A DNA stretch of 40,983 bases from an uncultured Lachnospiraceae bacterium (GTDB lineage: Bacteria > Bacillota > Clostridia > Lachnospirales > Lachnospiraceae), in assembly GCA_910577655.1 (NCBI GenBank), contig CAJTOW010000021.1:1-40983 (forward strand). Direction: 5' to 3'. Of the stretch, positions 16,722 to 24,233 are shown one piece after another; the stretch's first letter is position 1; every line of letters begins with the position of its first letter. Below the pieces are notes generated by a model. That model had not been told where the DNA came from. It made no database searches and was given only the letters and a program-made list of their open reading frames with translations. A program made the translations under genes and the position numbers.

Positions 16722-18138
16722 GACTGATGTTCTGGTGCTTGGCGCGGGCGGAGCAGGTATGGCAGCAGCCGTGACAGCCAGTCAGGAAGGGAAGCAGGTC
16801 ATCGTGATCGAGAAGACCGGACAGATGGGCGGCAATGCCATCATGGCAGGCGGCGCCCTGAATGCAGTGGATGACGGCAGCGAGACAGCTCTGGCCAACA
16901 ATGACAGCGTGGATTTCCACTACGAGCAGACCTTCAAGGGCGGCGATGAGCAGGGAGATCCGGAGCTGGTACGGATTCTTGTAGAGAATGCATGGGACGG
17001 CGTGGAGTGGCTCAAGAGCCTTGGTATGGAATTCCAGCCGGGGACATTTACCGTGACCGGCGGTATGTGGCAGAGAGCCCACAAGCCGGTAGAGCCGGAG
17101 GGTGTCGGCTTCTTCAAAACCTATCAGGCATATATGGATGAGCATGACGGCATCACCATGATGTATAAGACCAGGGCGGAGCACCTGATTGTAGAAGACG
17201 GCGTGGTAGTAGGCGCTGAGTGTACCGGAGAGACCGGCAACAAGATTATTGTGAAGGCGAAGAACGGCGTGGTTCTGGCTACGGGCGGCTTTGGGCAGAA
17301 TGTGGAGATGCGTATGGCTGCCAACGAGGAGACGAAGCTGTGGCCGACTCTGGATGACTCTATTCCGTCCACCAATACTTCAGCCATCACTGGTGACGGT
17401 ATCGTCATGGCAGAAGAGGTAGGAGCAGAGCTGGTCCAGATGGGCAATATCCAGATGCTTCCGCTGGGCGATCCCAAGACCGGATCTTTAAGCGGCAATA
17501 TTGAGCATGCAGTGGAGTCCCGTATTTTCGTGAACCTTAATGGCGACCGGTTTGTCAATGAAGGCGGACGCCGGGATGAGATGCCCCTGGGTTTGTTTGA
17601 CCAGCCGGAGACCACCATGTTCATTATCATGGACAGCGACGGATATCCCACTGGCGAAGAGCTGAACAACTTTGGTGAGACCATCAACAGCCTGGTGGCG
17701 GATGGCAGGGCCTACAGGGCAGATACCCTGGAGGAGTTGGCAGAGCAGATCGGCGTTCCTGCCGAGAATCTGACAGCCAGTGTGGAAGAGTATAACCGTC
17801 ACTGTCTGGGCGGCGACCTGGAAGGTCAGGCCGATGAGTTTGGACGGATCCTGTTCACCGACAGCGGCAAGGAGAATGACGGCATTAACGACGCTCCTTT
17901 CTATGCGGCAGAGCGTGTCCCCACGGTCCACCACACTATGGGCGGTGTGAAGATCAATACTGAGACACAGGTTCTTGATAAGGATGGCAATGTGATCCCC
18001 AACCTGTTTGCGGCAGGGGAGGTTACCGGAGGAATCCACGGCACCAACCGTCTGGGCGGAAATGCCCTGACTGATACAGTGGTATTCGGCAGGATTGCCG
18101 GGGCCAATGCGGCGAAGAGCGAGTCTGGCATCCAGTAG
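16681..18138 (+). CDS. FAD-dependent fumarate-reductase/urocanate-reductase-family domain (C-terminal part of the split flavoprotein)
   Basis: The open frame runs from 16681 (after an in-frame stop at 16678) to 18138. The FAD-binding Rossmann start reads ETDVLVLGAGGAGMAAAV, and the acidic residue at the end of strand 2 is in VIVIEKTGQMGG. Further family marks are the HTMGGVKINTETQVLD loop and the C-terminal ETGG-like EVTGGIHGTNRLGGNALTD. Family members reduce fumarate, urocanate or related enoates using FMN-to-FAD electron transfer; the substrate here is unknown. The only usable start is GTG at 16735, which would delete the first beta strand and has no binding site. The domain is therefore probably made by fusion with the upstream FMN_bind frame, by a +1 shift between 16681 and 16721, or the gene is broken or the sequence has an indel. 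Confidence 0.82.
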   Translation, partial: SRPRRKQEADQELETDVLVLGAGGAGMAAAVTASQEGKQVIVIEKTGQMGGNAIMAGGALNAVDDGSETALANNDSVDFHYEQTFKGGDEQGDPELVRILVENAWDGVEWLKSLGMEFQPGTFTVTGGMWQRAHKPVEPEGVGFFKTYQAYMDEHDGITMMYKTRAEHLIVEDGVVVGAECTGETGNKIIVKAKNGVVLATGGFGQNVEMRMAANEETKLWPTLDDSIPSTNTSAITGDGIVMAEEVGAELVQMGNIQMLPLGDPKTGSLSGNIEHAVESRIFVNLNGDRFVNEGGRRDEMPLGLFDQPETTMFIIMDSDGYPTGEELNNFGETINSLVADGRAYRADTLEELAEQIGVPAENLTASVEEYNRHCLGGDLEGQADEFGRILFTDSGKENDGINDAPFYAAERVPTVHHTMGGVKINTETQVLDKDGNVIPNLFAAGEVTGGIHGTNRLGGNALTDTVVFGRIAGANAAKSESGIQ

Positions 18139-18225
18139 CAGCATCAGGCGGGGACGCCCTTGGCTTGTGCTGTATACACATGAACAATATATATGACAGC
18201 AGTCTGGCATAGAGACTGTTTTAGA

Positions 18226-18265
18226 AAAGAGAGACCAGCAGTCGAGAGACTGGCTGGTTTCTTGC
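18226..18265 (+). terminator. Probable terminator after the flavoprotein
   Basis: ACCAGCAGTC pairs with GACTGGCTGGT around a GAGA loop (one bulge) and is followed by TTTCTTG. The gap 18139-18506 otherwise holds the palindromic repeat at 18378-18408 and the toxin-antitoxin promoter. Confidence 0.6.
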
Positions 18266-18377
18266 TTATAAGTCTTTAGTAATAGCGAAACAAAAGCGTG
18301 TTTGCAACACAGTTTCTTATCCGCTTTGCGGTCCGTCTTTGTCCAGATATCCCCGCCCCTTGGACTATAACCTTAAA

Positions 18378-18408
18378 GTAACAGTTCAAGGGGTATCTGA
18401 ACTGTTAC
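18378..18408. repeat. Perfect palindromic repeat unit GTAACAGTTCA/TGAACTGTTAC
   Basis: The 11-bp perfect arms (18378-18388 and 18398-18408) surround the 9-nt loop AGGGGTATC. This is the cleanest copy of the dispersed unit and serves as its type form in this window. There is no T run. Confidence 0.85.
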
Positions 18409-18449
18409 ACCTTAAATGCTGGCAGAGTGAAGTCTTTGTGTAATATGTC

Positions 18450-18478
18450 TTGCATTTTGATAACAAGTATGTTATCTT
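18450..18478 (+). promoter_or_regulatory. Toxin-antitoxin promoter with overlapping operator
   Basis: TTGCAT (18450-18455) and TATCTT (18473-18478) are 17 bp apart. The inverted repeat GATAAC (18459-18464)/GTTATC (18471-18476) lies across the spacer and -10, as expected for an operator bound by the antitoxin's HTH domain. Autorepression is inferred. Confidence 0.55.
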
Positions 18479-18506
18479 AGGATTAGTAAGTGAGGGGATT
18501 CACAAA

Positions 18507-18872
18507 ATGTTTAACATTATTTTTTATAAAGATAAAAATGGTAATTCAGATATTATCAACTATCTGGATGAACTTCAGGAAAAGGCCAAAACAGATAAAA
18601 ATGCCAGAATCAATAGGGAAAAGATACTTGCCTATATGGCAGCTCTGGCTGAATATGGAACGAGGATAGGCAAACCTTTTGTAAAGCATATTGACGGCAA
18701 TTTGTGGGAATTGAGGCCATTGAGTAACCGTATATTTTTCTTTTATTGGAAGGATGATCAGTTTGTACTGGTGCATTATTATTTAAAAAGATCACAGAAG
18801 GCACCGAAAAAGGAAATTGAGAAAGCCAGAAGAAATATAAAGGATTATTTGGAAAGGTGCAAAGAGGAATGA
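18507..18872 (+). CDS. HigB/RelE-superfamily (Gp49-like) toxin of a type II toxin-antitoxin system
   Basis: A 121-residue protein starting MFNIIFYKDKNGNSDIINYLDEL. It shows the Gp49/HigB pattern: KHIDGNLWELRPLSNRIFFFYW, then FVLVHYYLKRSQKAPKKEI with a basic helix to the end. Members are ribosome-dependent mRNA endonucleases that halt translation until neutralised by the partner antitoxin. GAGGGG lies 9 bases upstream of the ATG at 18507. Its TGA overlaps the antitoxin ATG (ATGA), so the two are translationally coupled, toxin first, as in higBA loci. The DNA is clearly more AT-rich than neighbouring genes, suggesting transfer. Confidence 0.88.
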   Translation: MFNIIFYKDKNGNSDIINYLDELQEKAKTDKNARINREKILAYMAALAEYGTRIGKPFVKHIDGNLWELRPLSNRIFFFYWKDDQFVLVHYYLKRSQKAPKKEIEKARRNIKDYLERCKEE

Positions 18873-19153
18873 AAGATATAACAACTTTTGCAGAGTATAT
18901 GGCAGATGAAACCAGGGTATCCACGGCTGAGCGGGAAAAGATTAATTTTGAAGTTGAACTGATCGGAAAACTGATCGAGGCCAGGGAAAAGAAAGGGCTT
19001 TCGCAAAGAGATCTTGCCCAGTTAAGCGGTGTGAGGCAGCCGGCGATTGCCAGACTGGAAAGTATGAAAGCTACTCCCCAAATTGATACATTGCTCAAGA
19101 TTCTTGCTCCGTTAGGGTATACGTTATCAATTACGCCAATTAAAAATAAGTAA
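18869..19153 (+). CDS. HigA/XRE-family antitoxin with helix-turn-helix domain
   Basis: 94 residues. Residues about 27-85 form a Cro/CI-type HTH (LIGKLIEAREKKGLSQRDLA, then LSGVRQPAIARLES). The N-terminal TTFAEYMADETRVSTAERE is the part likely to wrap the toxin. It neutralises the upstream toxin and probably represses the shared promoter at the GATAAC/GTTATC repeat. The ATG at 18869 overlaps the toxin stop; AAAGAGGA just upstream can act as the binding site. A strong terminator follows directly. Confidence 0.88.
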   Translation: MKDITTFAEYMADETRVSTAEREKINFEVELIGKLIEAREKKGLSQRDLAQLSGVRQPAIARLESMKATPQIDTLLKILAPLGYTLSITPIKNK

Positions 19154-19155
19154 TA

Positions 19156-19195
19156 AAAATCCATCACGTGCTTGCATTCACGTGATGGATTTTTT
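19156..19195 (+). terminator. Terminator after the toxin-antitoxin pair
   Basis: A perfect 15-bp stem AAAATCCATCACGTG/CACGTGATGGATTTT with an 8-nt loop and a T run. Confidence 0.92.
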
Positions 19196-19832
19196 GGTTG
19201 CAACCCTAATTTTTAAGGTTTTTTGAAAATGGCCCTGCTTTGTTCTGAAATCCAGGCGGGTGTGATAGGATGTAATGCGTCAAGGAATTTCGTTTACTTG
19301 ATTTGTTTTATTTTTTGCCCTTCATCCAGAATGAAACATGGCTCTTTTCATCCGTTCAATAGGTTAATGCAGTCAGGAGCGTTTTTATTGCAAAAAATTT
19401 AAAAAAATTATTTTTTTGTGCAGCGGCTGTCCGAAACATTATAATCTATTCCAACAGCTCCAGGTGTCAAAATGCCGGCAGAGCTGAAAATCGACTGATT
19501 TATATAAAATGCTAATTAATAAATATAAGTAAAAACAATGAATCTTAAAAAATACAATATACAGTATAATGTACTCCGAAAATAAATAAATATTTCACAA
19601 GCTGAACCGGAAAAAACAAGCAGAAAAATTCACTTTTCCTTTCAAAAAAGGATGAATCCGGTCTATGTTTTTGATAAAGAACAGAGATTGTTTTTTATCA
19701 AAAACATGTCAGTATCGACACGTTGAAAGTTCGTTTAAAATATAACAGAATCAAGGTGCAAAAACCCCGTTTTTCCGGCCTTTTTTCATACAAAAAGAGG
19801 GGGAGGGCAAAGGGCAAGAGAGAAATTTACAA
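19196..19832. other. AT-rich gene-free gap upstream of the rnf operon
   Basis: About 640 bp without a credible ORF, far more AT-rich than the surrounding genes. I see no repeat unit of the TAACAGTTCA family here. The only strong structure is the 13-bp inverted repeat at 19666-19706. The stretch may hold a long rnf control region, an unrecognised small RNA or the remains of transferred DNA brought in with the toxin-antitoxin pair. Confidence 0.6.
19666..19706. promoter_or_regulatory. Perfect 13-bp inverted repeat upstream of rnf
   Basis: TGTTTTTGATAAA (19666-19678) pairs exactly with TTTATCAAAAACA (19694-19706) across 15 nt. It lies about 130 bp before the rnf promoter. It could be a regulator binding site or an RNA hairpin; no T run follows. 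Its role is unknown. Confidence 0.5.
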
Positions 19833-19861
19833 TTGTAGACAAAACTTAAATATGTTATACT
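19833..19861 (+). promoter_or_regulatory. Promoter of the rnf operon
   Basis: An extended -10, TG-T-TATACT (TATACT at 19856-19861), lies 17 bp after TTGTAG (19833-19838). The leader to rnfC is about 60 nt and carries AGAGGGTAAAGG before the start codon. Confidence 0.7.
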
Positions 19862-19928
19862 GTAAAAGGTGACAAGGTGATATATTTTGTCAATAGAAAG
19901 AAAATGTATAGAAAGAGGGTAAAGGTAA

Positions 19929-21254
19929 ATGGGATTGGCTACATTTAAAGGCGGCGTTCATCCTTATGAGGGAAAAGAACTGTCCGAGAACAAGCCGGTG
20001 CAGATCCTGATGCCGAAAGGTGACATGGTTTACCCGATGTCCCAGCATATCGGCGCGCCGGCAAATCCGCTGGTGAAAAAGGGCGATAAGGTCCTTGCAG
20101 GCCAGAAGATCGGCGAAGCAGGCGGATTCATTTCTGCTAATGTGATTTGCTCTGTATCCGGGACCGTGAAGGCTATCGAGCCAAGGCGTGTTGCCAATGG
20201 TTCCATGGCGAACTCCATTATCGTAGAGAACGATGGGGAGTACACGACCGTAGAGGGTCTGGGTGCGGACCGTGATCCGTCGAAGCTCTCCAGGCAGGAG
20301 ATCCGTGATATTGTAAAAGAAGCCGGTATTGTGGGATTGGGCGGTGCGGGCTTTCCGACCCATGTGAAGCTGACTCCGAAGGATGAGAATGCCATCGAGT
20401 ATATCCTGGTCAACGGCGCGGAGTGTGAACCCTATCTGACCTCCGACTACCGGATGATGTTGGAAGAGCCGGAAAAGATCGTGGGCGGTCTGAAGGTGAT
20501 CCTCCAGCTTTTTGCTAACGCAAAAGGCATCATCGGTATCGAGAATAATAAGCCGGAGGCCATTAAGATCCTGAAGGATCTGGTGAAGGATGAGCCGCGG
20601 ATCGAGGTCTGTGAGCTGCTGACCAAGTACCCCCAGGGCGGTGAGCGTTCCCTGATCTATGCCACCACCGGGCGGAAGGTCAACTCCTCCATGCTTCCTG
20701 CTGACGCAGGCTGCATCGTGGACAATATTGATACGGTTATCGCTATCTACATGGCTGTATGCAAGACTACCCCGCTGATGCGCCGGATCGTTACAGTCAC
20801 CGGCGATGCCATTGCCAATCCGGTGAACTTTAATGTAAAAATCGGTACGGCCTTCCCGGAACTGGTGGAAGCGGCCGGCGGCTTCAGGACAGAGCCTGAG
20901 AAGCTGATCGCCGGAGGCCCCATGATGGGTATGGCGCTCTTTGATCTGAATATTCCGGTGACCAAGACCAACTCTGCCCTTCTCTGCCTGACGAAGGATG
21001 AGGTGGCAGCCAGCGCGGAGACGCCTTGTATCCGCTGTGGCAAGTGTGTCAGCGTCTGCCCCAGCCATATCGTGCCGGTGCTGATGATGAAGGCAGCTTT
21101 AAAGGGTGACTGCGAGGGCTTCGAGAAGCTGAGCGGTATGGAGTGTATGGAGTGCGGTTCCTGCACCTTCGTATGTCCGGCCAAGCGTCCTCTGACCCAG
21201 GCATTCAAAGAGATGAGAAAAACGGTTGCTGCGAACCGTAGAAAGAAAGCATAG
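19929..21254 (+). CDS. rnfC: Ion-translocating electron transport complex subunit RnfC
   Basis: A 441-residue peripheral subunit of Rnf, the NADH-side module that passes electrons between NAD(H) and the membrane flavins. It begins with the RnfC barrel-sandwich (TFKGGVHPYEGKELSENKPV), then the NuoF-like SLBB/FMN-NADH region (GLGGAGFPTHVKL, about residues 138-150; NGAECEPYLTSDYR). Two [4Fe-4S] motifs follow, CIRCGKCVSVCP (from residue 367) and CMECGSCTFVCP. It is the first gene of the six-gene operon in the order C-D-G-E-A-B, the usual clostridial arrangement. There is no extra C-terminal extension of the enterobacterial type. Confidence 0.97.
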   Translation: MGLATFKGGVHPYEGKELSENKPVQILMPKGDMVYPMSQHIGAPANPLVKKGDKVLAGQKIGEAGGFISANVICSVSGTVKAIEPRRVANGSMANSIIVENDGEYTTVEGLGADRDPSKLSRQEIRDIVKEAGIVGLGGAGFPTHVKLTPKDENAIEYILVNGAECEPYLTSDYRMMLEEPEKIVGGLKVILQLFANAKGIIGIENNKPEAIKILKDLVKDEPRIEVCELLTKYPQGGERSLIYATTGRKVNSSMLPADAGCIVDNIDTVIAIYMAVCKTTPLMRRIVTVTGDAIANPVNFNVKIGTAFPELVEAAGGFRTEPEKLIAGGPMMGMALFDLNIPVTKTNSALLCLTKDEVAASAETPCIRCGKCVSVCPSHIVPVLMMKAALKGDCEGFEKLSGMECMECGSCTFVCPAKRPLTQAFKEMRKTVAANRRKKA

Positions 21255-21271
21255 GAGGGGGAAAAGAAGAG

Positions 21272-22192
21272 ATGGCTAAATTATTAAACGTATCCTCATC
21301 CCCGCACGTGCGGAGCAATGATACCACCCAGGGTCTGATGCTGGATGTGTGTATCGCTATGCTGCCGGCAACTGCCTTTGGCGTATTCCAGTTCGGGCTG
21401 AACGCCTTACTGGTTCTGATCGTTACGGTCGCTGCCTGCGTGCTGAGTGAGTATGTATATGAGACGATCATGAAGAAGCCTGTTACCGTGTATGACATGA
21501 GCGCGGTGGTCACCGGTATGATCCTGGCCCTGAACATGCCGGCCAATATCCCGCTGTGGATTCCGGCCCTGGGCGGTATCTTCGCGATCATTGTTGTGAA
21601 ACAGCTTTACGGCGGTATCGGGCAGAACTTCATGAACCCGGCCCTGGCAGGCCGCTGCTTCCTGCTGATCTCCTTTGCAGGAAAGATGTCAAGCTTCACC
21701 CTGGACGGGTGGACAGGCGCGACTCCCCTGGCCCAGTTAAAGGCAGGCCAGTCTGTGGACGTTGCAGCCATGTTCGTGGGTAAGATTCCGGGAACCATCG
21801 GTGAGGTGTCTGTGATTGCCCTGCTGATCGGTGCGGCTTATCTGGTTTATAAAAAGGTAATTACCTTAAGGATCCCGGTTACATATATTCTGACGGTTGC
21901 TGTCTTTGCATTTATCTTCGGACAGCAGGATATGACCTATGTGGCAGCCCATATCTGCGGCGGCGGTCTGATCTTCGGTGCGTTCTTTATGGCCACCGAC
22001 TATGTTACCAGCCCCATCACCCCGGGCGGACAGATTGTATTCGGTGTTCTGCTGGGGATTCTGACCGGGCTGTTCCGTATCTTCGGCGGCTCTGCAGAGG
22101 GTGTTTCCTATGCGATCATCATCAGCAATATGCTGGTTCCGCTGATTGAAAAATATACCCTGCCGAAGGCATTTGGAAGGGAGGGCAAGTGA
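21272..22192 (+). CDS. rnfD: Rnf complex membrane subunit RnfD
   Basis: A 306-residue integral membrane protein of the NqrB/RnfD family, with about nine or ten helices. It carries covalent FMN: the motif DGWTGATPL is present, with threonine 151 as the expected attachment site. The N-terminus SSSPHVRSNDTTQGLMLDV is typical. GGAGGGGG precedes the ATG. It forms part of the ion channel and electron path with RnfG and RnfE/A. Its stop overlaps the ribosome-binding region of rnfG. Confidence 0.97.
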   Translation: MAKLLNVSSSPHVRSNDTTQGLMLDVCIAMLPATAFGVFQFGLNALLVLIVTVAACVLSEYVYETIMKKPVTVYDMSAVVTGMILALNMPANIPLWIPALGGIFAIIVVKQLYGGIGQNFMNPALAGRCFLLISFAGKMSSFTLDGWTGATPLAQLKAGQSVDVAAMFVGKIPGTIGEVSVIALLIGAAYLVYKKVITLRIPVTYILTVAVFAFIFGQQDMTYVAAHICGGGLIFGAFFMATDYVTSPITPGGQIVFGVLLGILTGLFRIFGGSAEGVSYAIIISNMLVPLIEKYTLPKAFGREGK

Positions 22193-22194
22193 GC

Positions 22195-22806
22195 ATGAGT
22201 AAAGGTGGATTTATGAAGGATGCCCTGATCTTGTGTGCCATCACTCTGGTGGCAGGCGCATGTCTGGGCGGTGTATATGAGATAACCAAGGCGCCTATCG
22301 CCGCGGCAGAACTGGAGGCCAAGAGTGTGGCTTACCGTACGGTCCTTCCGGACGCGGCAGAGTTCGTGGCAGATGATCTGACAGAAGTCATCGCCGGCGC
22401 CAATGCAGAGATCGCAGGTCTGGGCTATGGCAATGTAAGCATCGGTGAGGCTGTGACGGCCGTGGACGCTTCCGGCGCTCCCATCGGCTATGTAGTCACT
22501 TCCACATCCAATGACGGTTACGGCGGTGCCATCACGGTTTCTGTAGGCATCATGGCAGACGGGACGGTGAGCGGTATCGAGTTCCTGACCATCACAGAGA
22601 CCGCGGGTCTTGGTATGAATGCCCAGAAGCCCGAGTGGAAGGCCCAGTATGCGGGCAAGAATGTAGAAGAATTCTCCGTTACCAAGAGCGGTGCGTCCGC
22701 TGACAATGAGATCAACGCCATCAGCGGTGCGACGATCACATCCAACGCGGTTACCGGTGCGGTGAATGCGGCAGTTTACTTTGCAAGAAACTGCATGACA
22801 CAGTAG
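22195..22806 (+). CDS. rnfG: Rnf complex FMN-binding subunit RnfG
   Basis: A 203-residue protein with one N-terminal membrane helix (DALILCAITLVAGACLGGVYEI) and an extracytoplasmic FMN_bind domain. The flavinylation motif is SGATITS with threonine 180. It relays electrons between the covalent flavins of RnfD and the other subunits. The ATG at 22195 is preferred, since GGGAGGG is 9-10 bases upstream; a GTG at 22189 is too close to it. The motif is the same as in the split flavoprotein at 15.9 kb, so both need an ApbE-type FMN transferase, which is not encoded in this window. Confidence 0.96.
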   Translation: MSKGGFMKDALILCAITLVAGACLGGVYEITKAPIAAAELEAKSVAYRTVLPDAAEFVADDLTEVIAGANAEIAGLGYGNVSIGEAVTAVDASGAPIGYVVTSTSNDGYGGAITVSVGIMADGTVSGIEFLTITETAGLGMNAQKPEWKAQYAGKNVEEFSVTKSGASADNEINAISGATITSNAVTGAVNAAVYFARNCMTQ

Positions 22807-22819
22807 GAGGTGGGAAATC

Positions 22820-23629
22820 ATGAATAAATATATCGAACGTTTATATAACGGTATTATCAAAGAGAACCCGACCTTTGTGCTGATGTTAGGTATGTGTCCG
22901 ACCCTGGCTGTCACCACTACCGCCATCAATGGTATTGGTATGGGTCTGTCCACCACGGCAGTTCTGGTGTTCTCGAATCTGCTTATTTCCGCCCTGCGGA
23001 AGGTGATTCCGGACCGGGTACGTATCCCGGCTTACATTGTAGTAGTAGCGTCCCTGGTTACCATCGTCCAGCTGCTTCTGCAGGCATTTATTCCCAGCCT
23101 GTATGAGTCACTGGGTATCTATATCCCGCTGATCGTGGTGAACTGTATCATCCTTGGCCGTGCCGAGGCATATGCAGCAAAGAACGGCGTGGCAGAGTCC
23201 ATCTTCGATGGAATCGGCATGGGACTTGGCTTTACTGTGGGTCTGACCTGCATTGCCCTGGTCCGTGAGATCATCGGCGGCGGCGCTGTATTCGGGATGG
23301 AATTCATTCCGGAGGATTTCCGTATCACTATCTTCGGTCTGGCTCCCGGCGCATTCTTCGTTCTGGCCGGCCTTACGGCCCTGCAGAACAAGTTTAAGGC
23401 TCCCTCGGCTACCAATGGTTCCGTGGCTCCTTCAAAGCTGGCCTGCGGCGGCAACTGTATGAGCTGCAGCGGCTCCGCCTGCATGGCCAATCATGCGGCC
23501 CTTGAGGAGATCCGGGCCAAGAAGGAAGCTGAGGCCCAGGCAGCCAAAAAGGCGGCTGCAGAGAAAGCCGCCCAGGCCAAGAAGGAAGCTGAACTGAAGG
23601 CCAAAGAAGCTGCCGGCAAAGAAGAATAG
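22820..23629 (+). CDS. rnfE: Rnf complex membrane subunit RnfE with cysteine-rich C-terminal extension
   Basis: 269 residues. Residues 1 to about 195 are the standard RnfE/NqrD six-helix core (NPTFVLMLGMCPTLAVTTT, LGIYIPLIVVNCIILGRAEA, REIIGGG), homologous to RnfA and carrying half of the inner iron-sulfur site. Most RnfE proteins end near residue 200-230. Here there is an extra tail: CGGNCMSCSGSAC with cysteines 209, 213, 216 and 221, followed by about 45 residues of Ala/Lys/Glu repeats that should form a helix or coiled coil. The tail could bind a metal or cluster (inference). AGGAGGTG precedes the ATG. Confidence 0.95.
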   Translation: MNKYIERLYNGIIKENPTFVLMLGMCPTLAVTTTAINGIGMGLSTTAVLVFSNLLISALRKVIPDRVRIPAYIVVVASLVTIVQLLLQAFIPSLYESLGIYIPLIVVNCIILGRAEAYAAKNGVAESIFDGIGMGLGFTVGLTCIALVREIIGGGAVFGMEFIPEDFRITIFGLAPGAFFVLAGLTALQNKFKAPSATNGSVAPSKLACGGNCMSCSGSACMANHAALEEIRAKKEAEAQAAKKAAAEKAAQAKKEAELKAKEAAGKEE

Positions 23630-23643
23630 GAGGGACGGATTAG

Positions 23644-24222
23644 ATGAAAGAATTAATTTTAATCATTGTTGGATCGGCTCTGGTCAACAACATCATCCTG
23701 AGCCAGTTCCAGGGTCTCTGCCCCTTCCTTGGCGTATCCAAGAAGGTAGACACGTCCCTTGGTATGGGTGGAGCGGTTATCTTCGTTATCACACTGGCAA
23801 GTATTGCCACCAATCTGGTGTATTCCCTTGTGCTGGTTCCGCTGAAGCTGGAATATCTGCAGACCATTGCGTTTATCCTGGTGATTGCGGCCCTGGTGCA
23901 GTTTGTTGAGATGTTCATGAAAAAGAGCATGCCGTCCCTATACCAGGCACTGGGCGTGTTCCTTCCGCTGATTACAACCAACTGTGCGGTTCTGGGTGCT
24001 GCCCTGACCAATGTGCAGAAGGGCTATAATTTCTTATTCAGCGTGGCAAATGGCGTAGGTACCGCGGTTGGTTTCACCATCGCGATCGTACTGCTGGCAA
24101 GCATCCGTGAAAGCATTGAAGACAATGATATTCCATACAACTTCCAGGGGTCTCCGATCGTACTGATCACCTCCGGTCTGATGGCCATTGCCTTCCTGGG
24201 CTTCTCCGGTCTGATTAAATAG
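23644..24222 (+). CDS. rnfA: Rnf complex membrane subunit RnfA
   Basis: A 192-residue six-helix protein of the RnfA/NqrE family, inverted-topology partner of RnfE. Motifs are NNIILSQFQGLCPFLGVSKK and GVFLPLITTNCAVLGAAL; the two cysteines in these segments are the ones that hold the inter-subunit [2Fe-2S] centre in Rnf/Nqr structures. GGAGGG precedes the ATG, 14 bp after rnfE. Confidence 0.97.
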   Translation: MKELILIIVGSALVNNIILSQFQGLCPFLGVSKKVDTSLGMGGAVIFVITLASIATNLVYSLVLVPLKLEYLQTIAFILVIAALVQFVEMFMKKSMPSLYQALGVFLPLITTNCAVLGAALTNVQKGYNFLFSVANGVGTAVGFTIAIVLLASIRESIEDNDIPYNFQGSPIVLITSGLMAIAFLGFSGLIK

Positions 24223-24233
24223 GAGGGAACATT

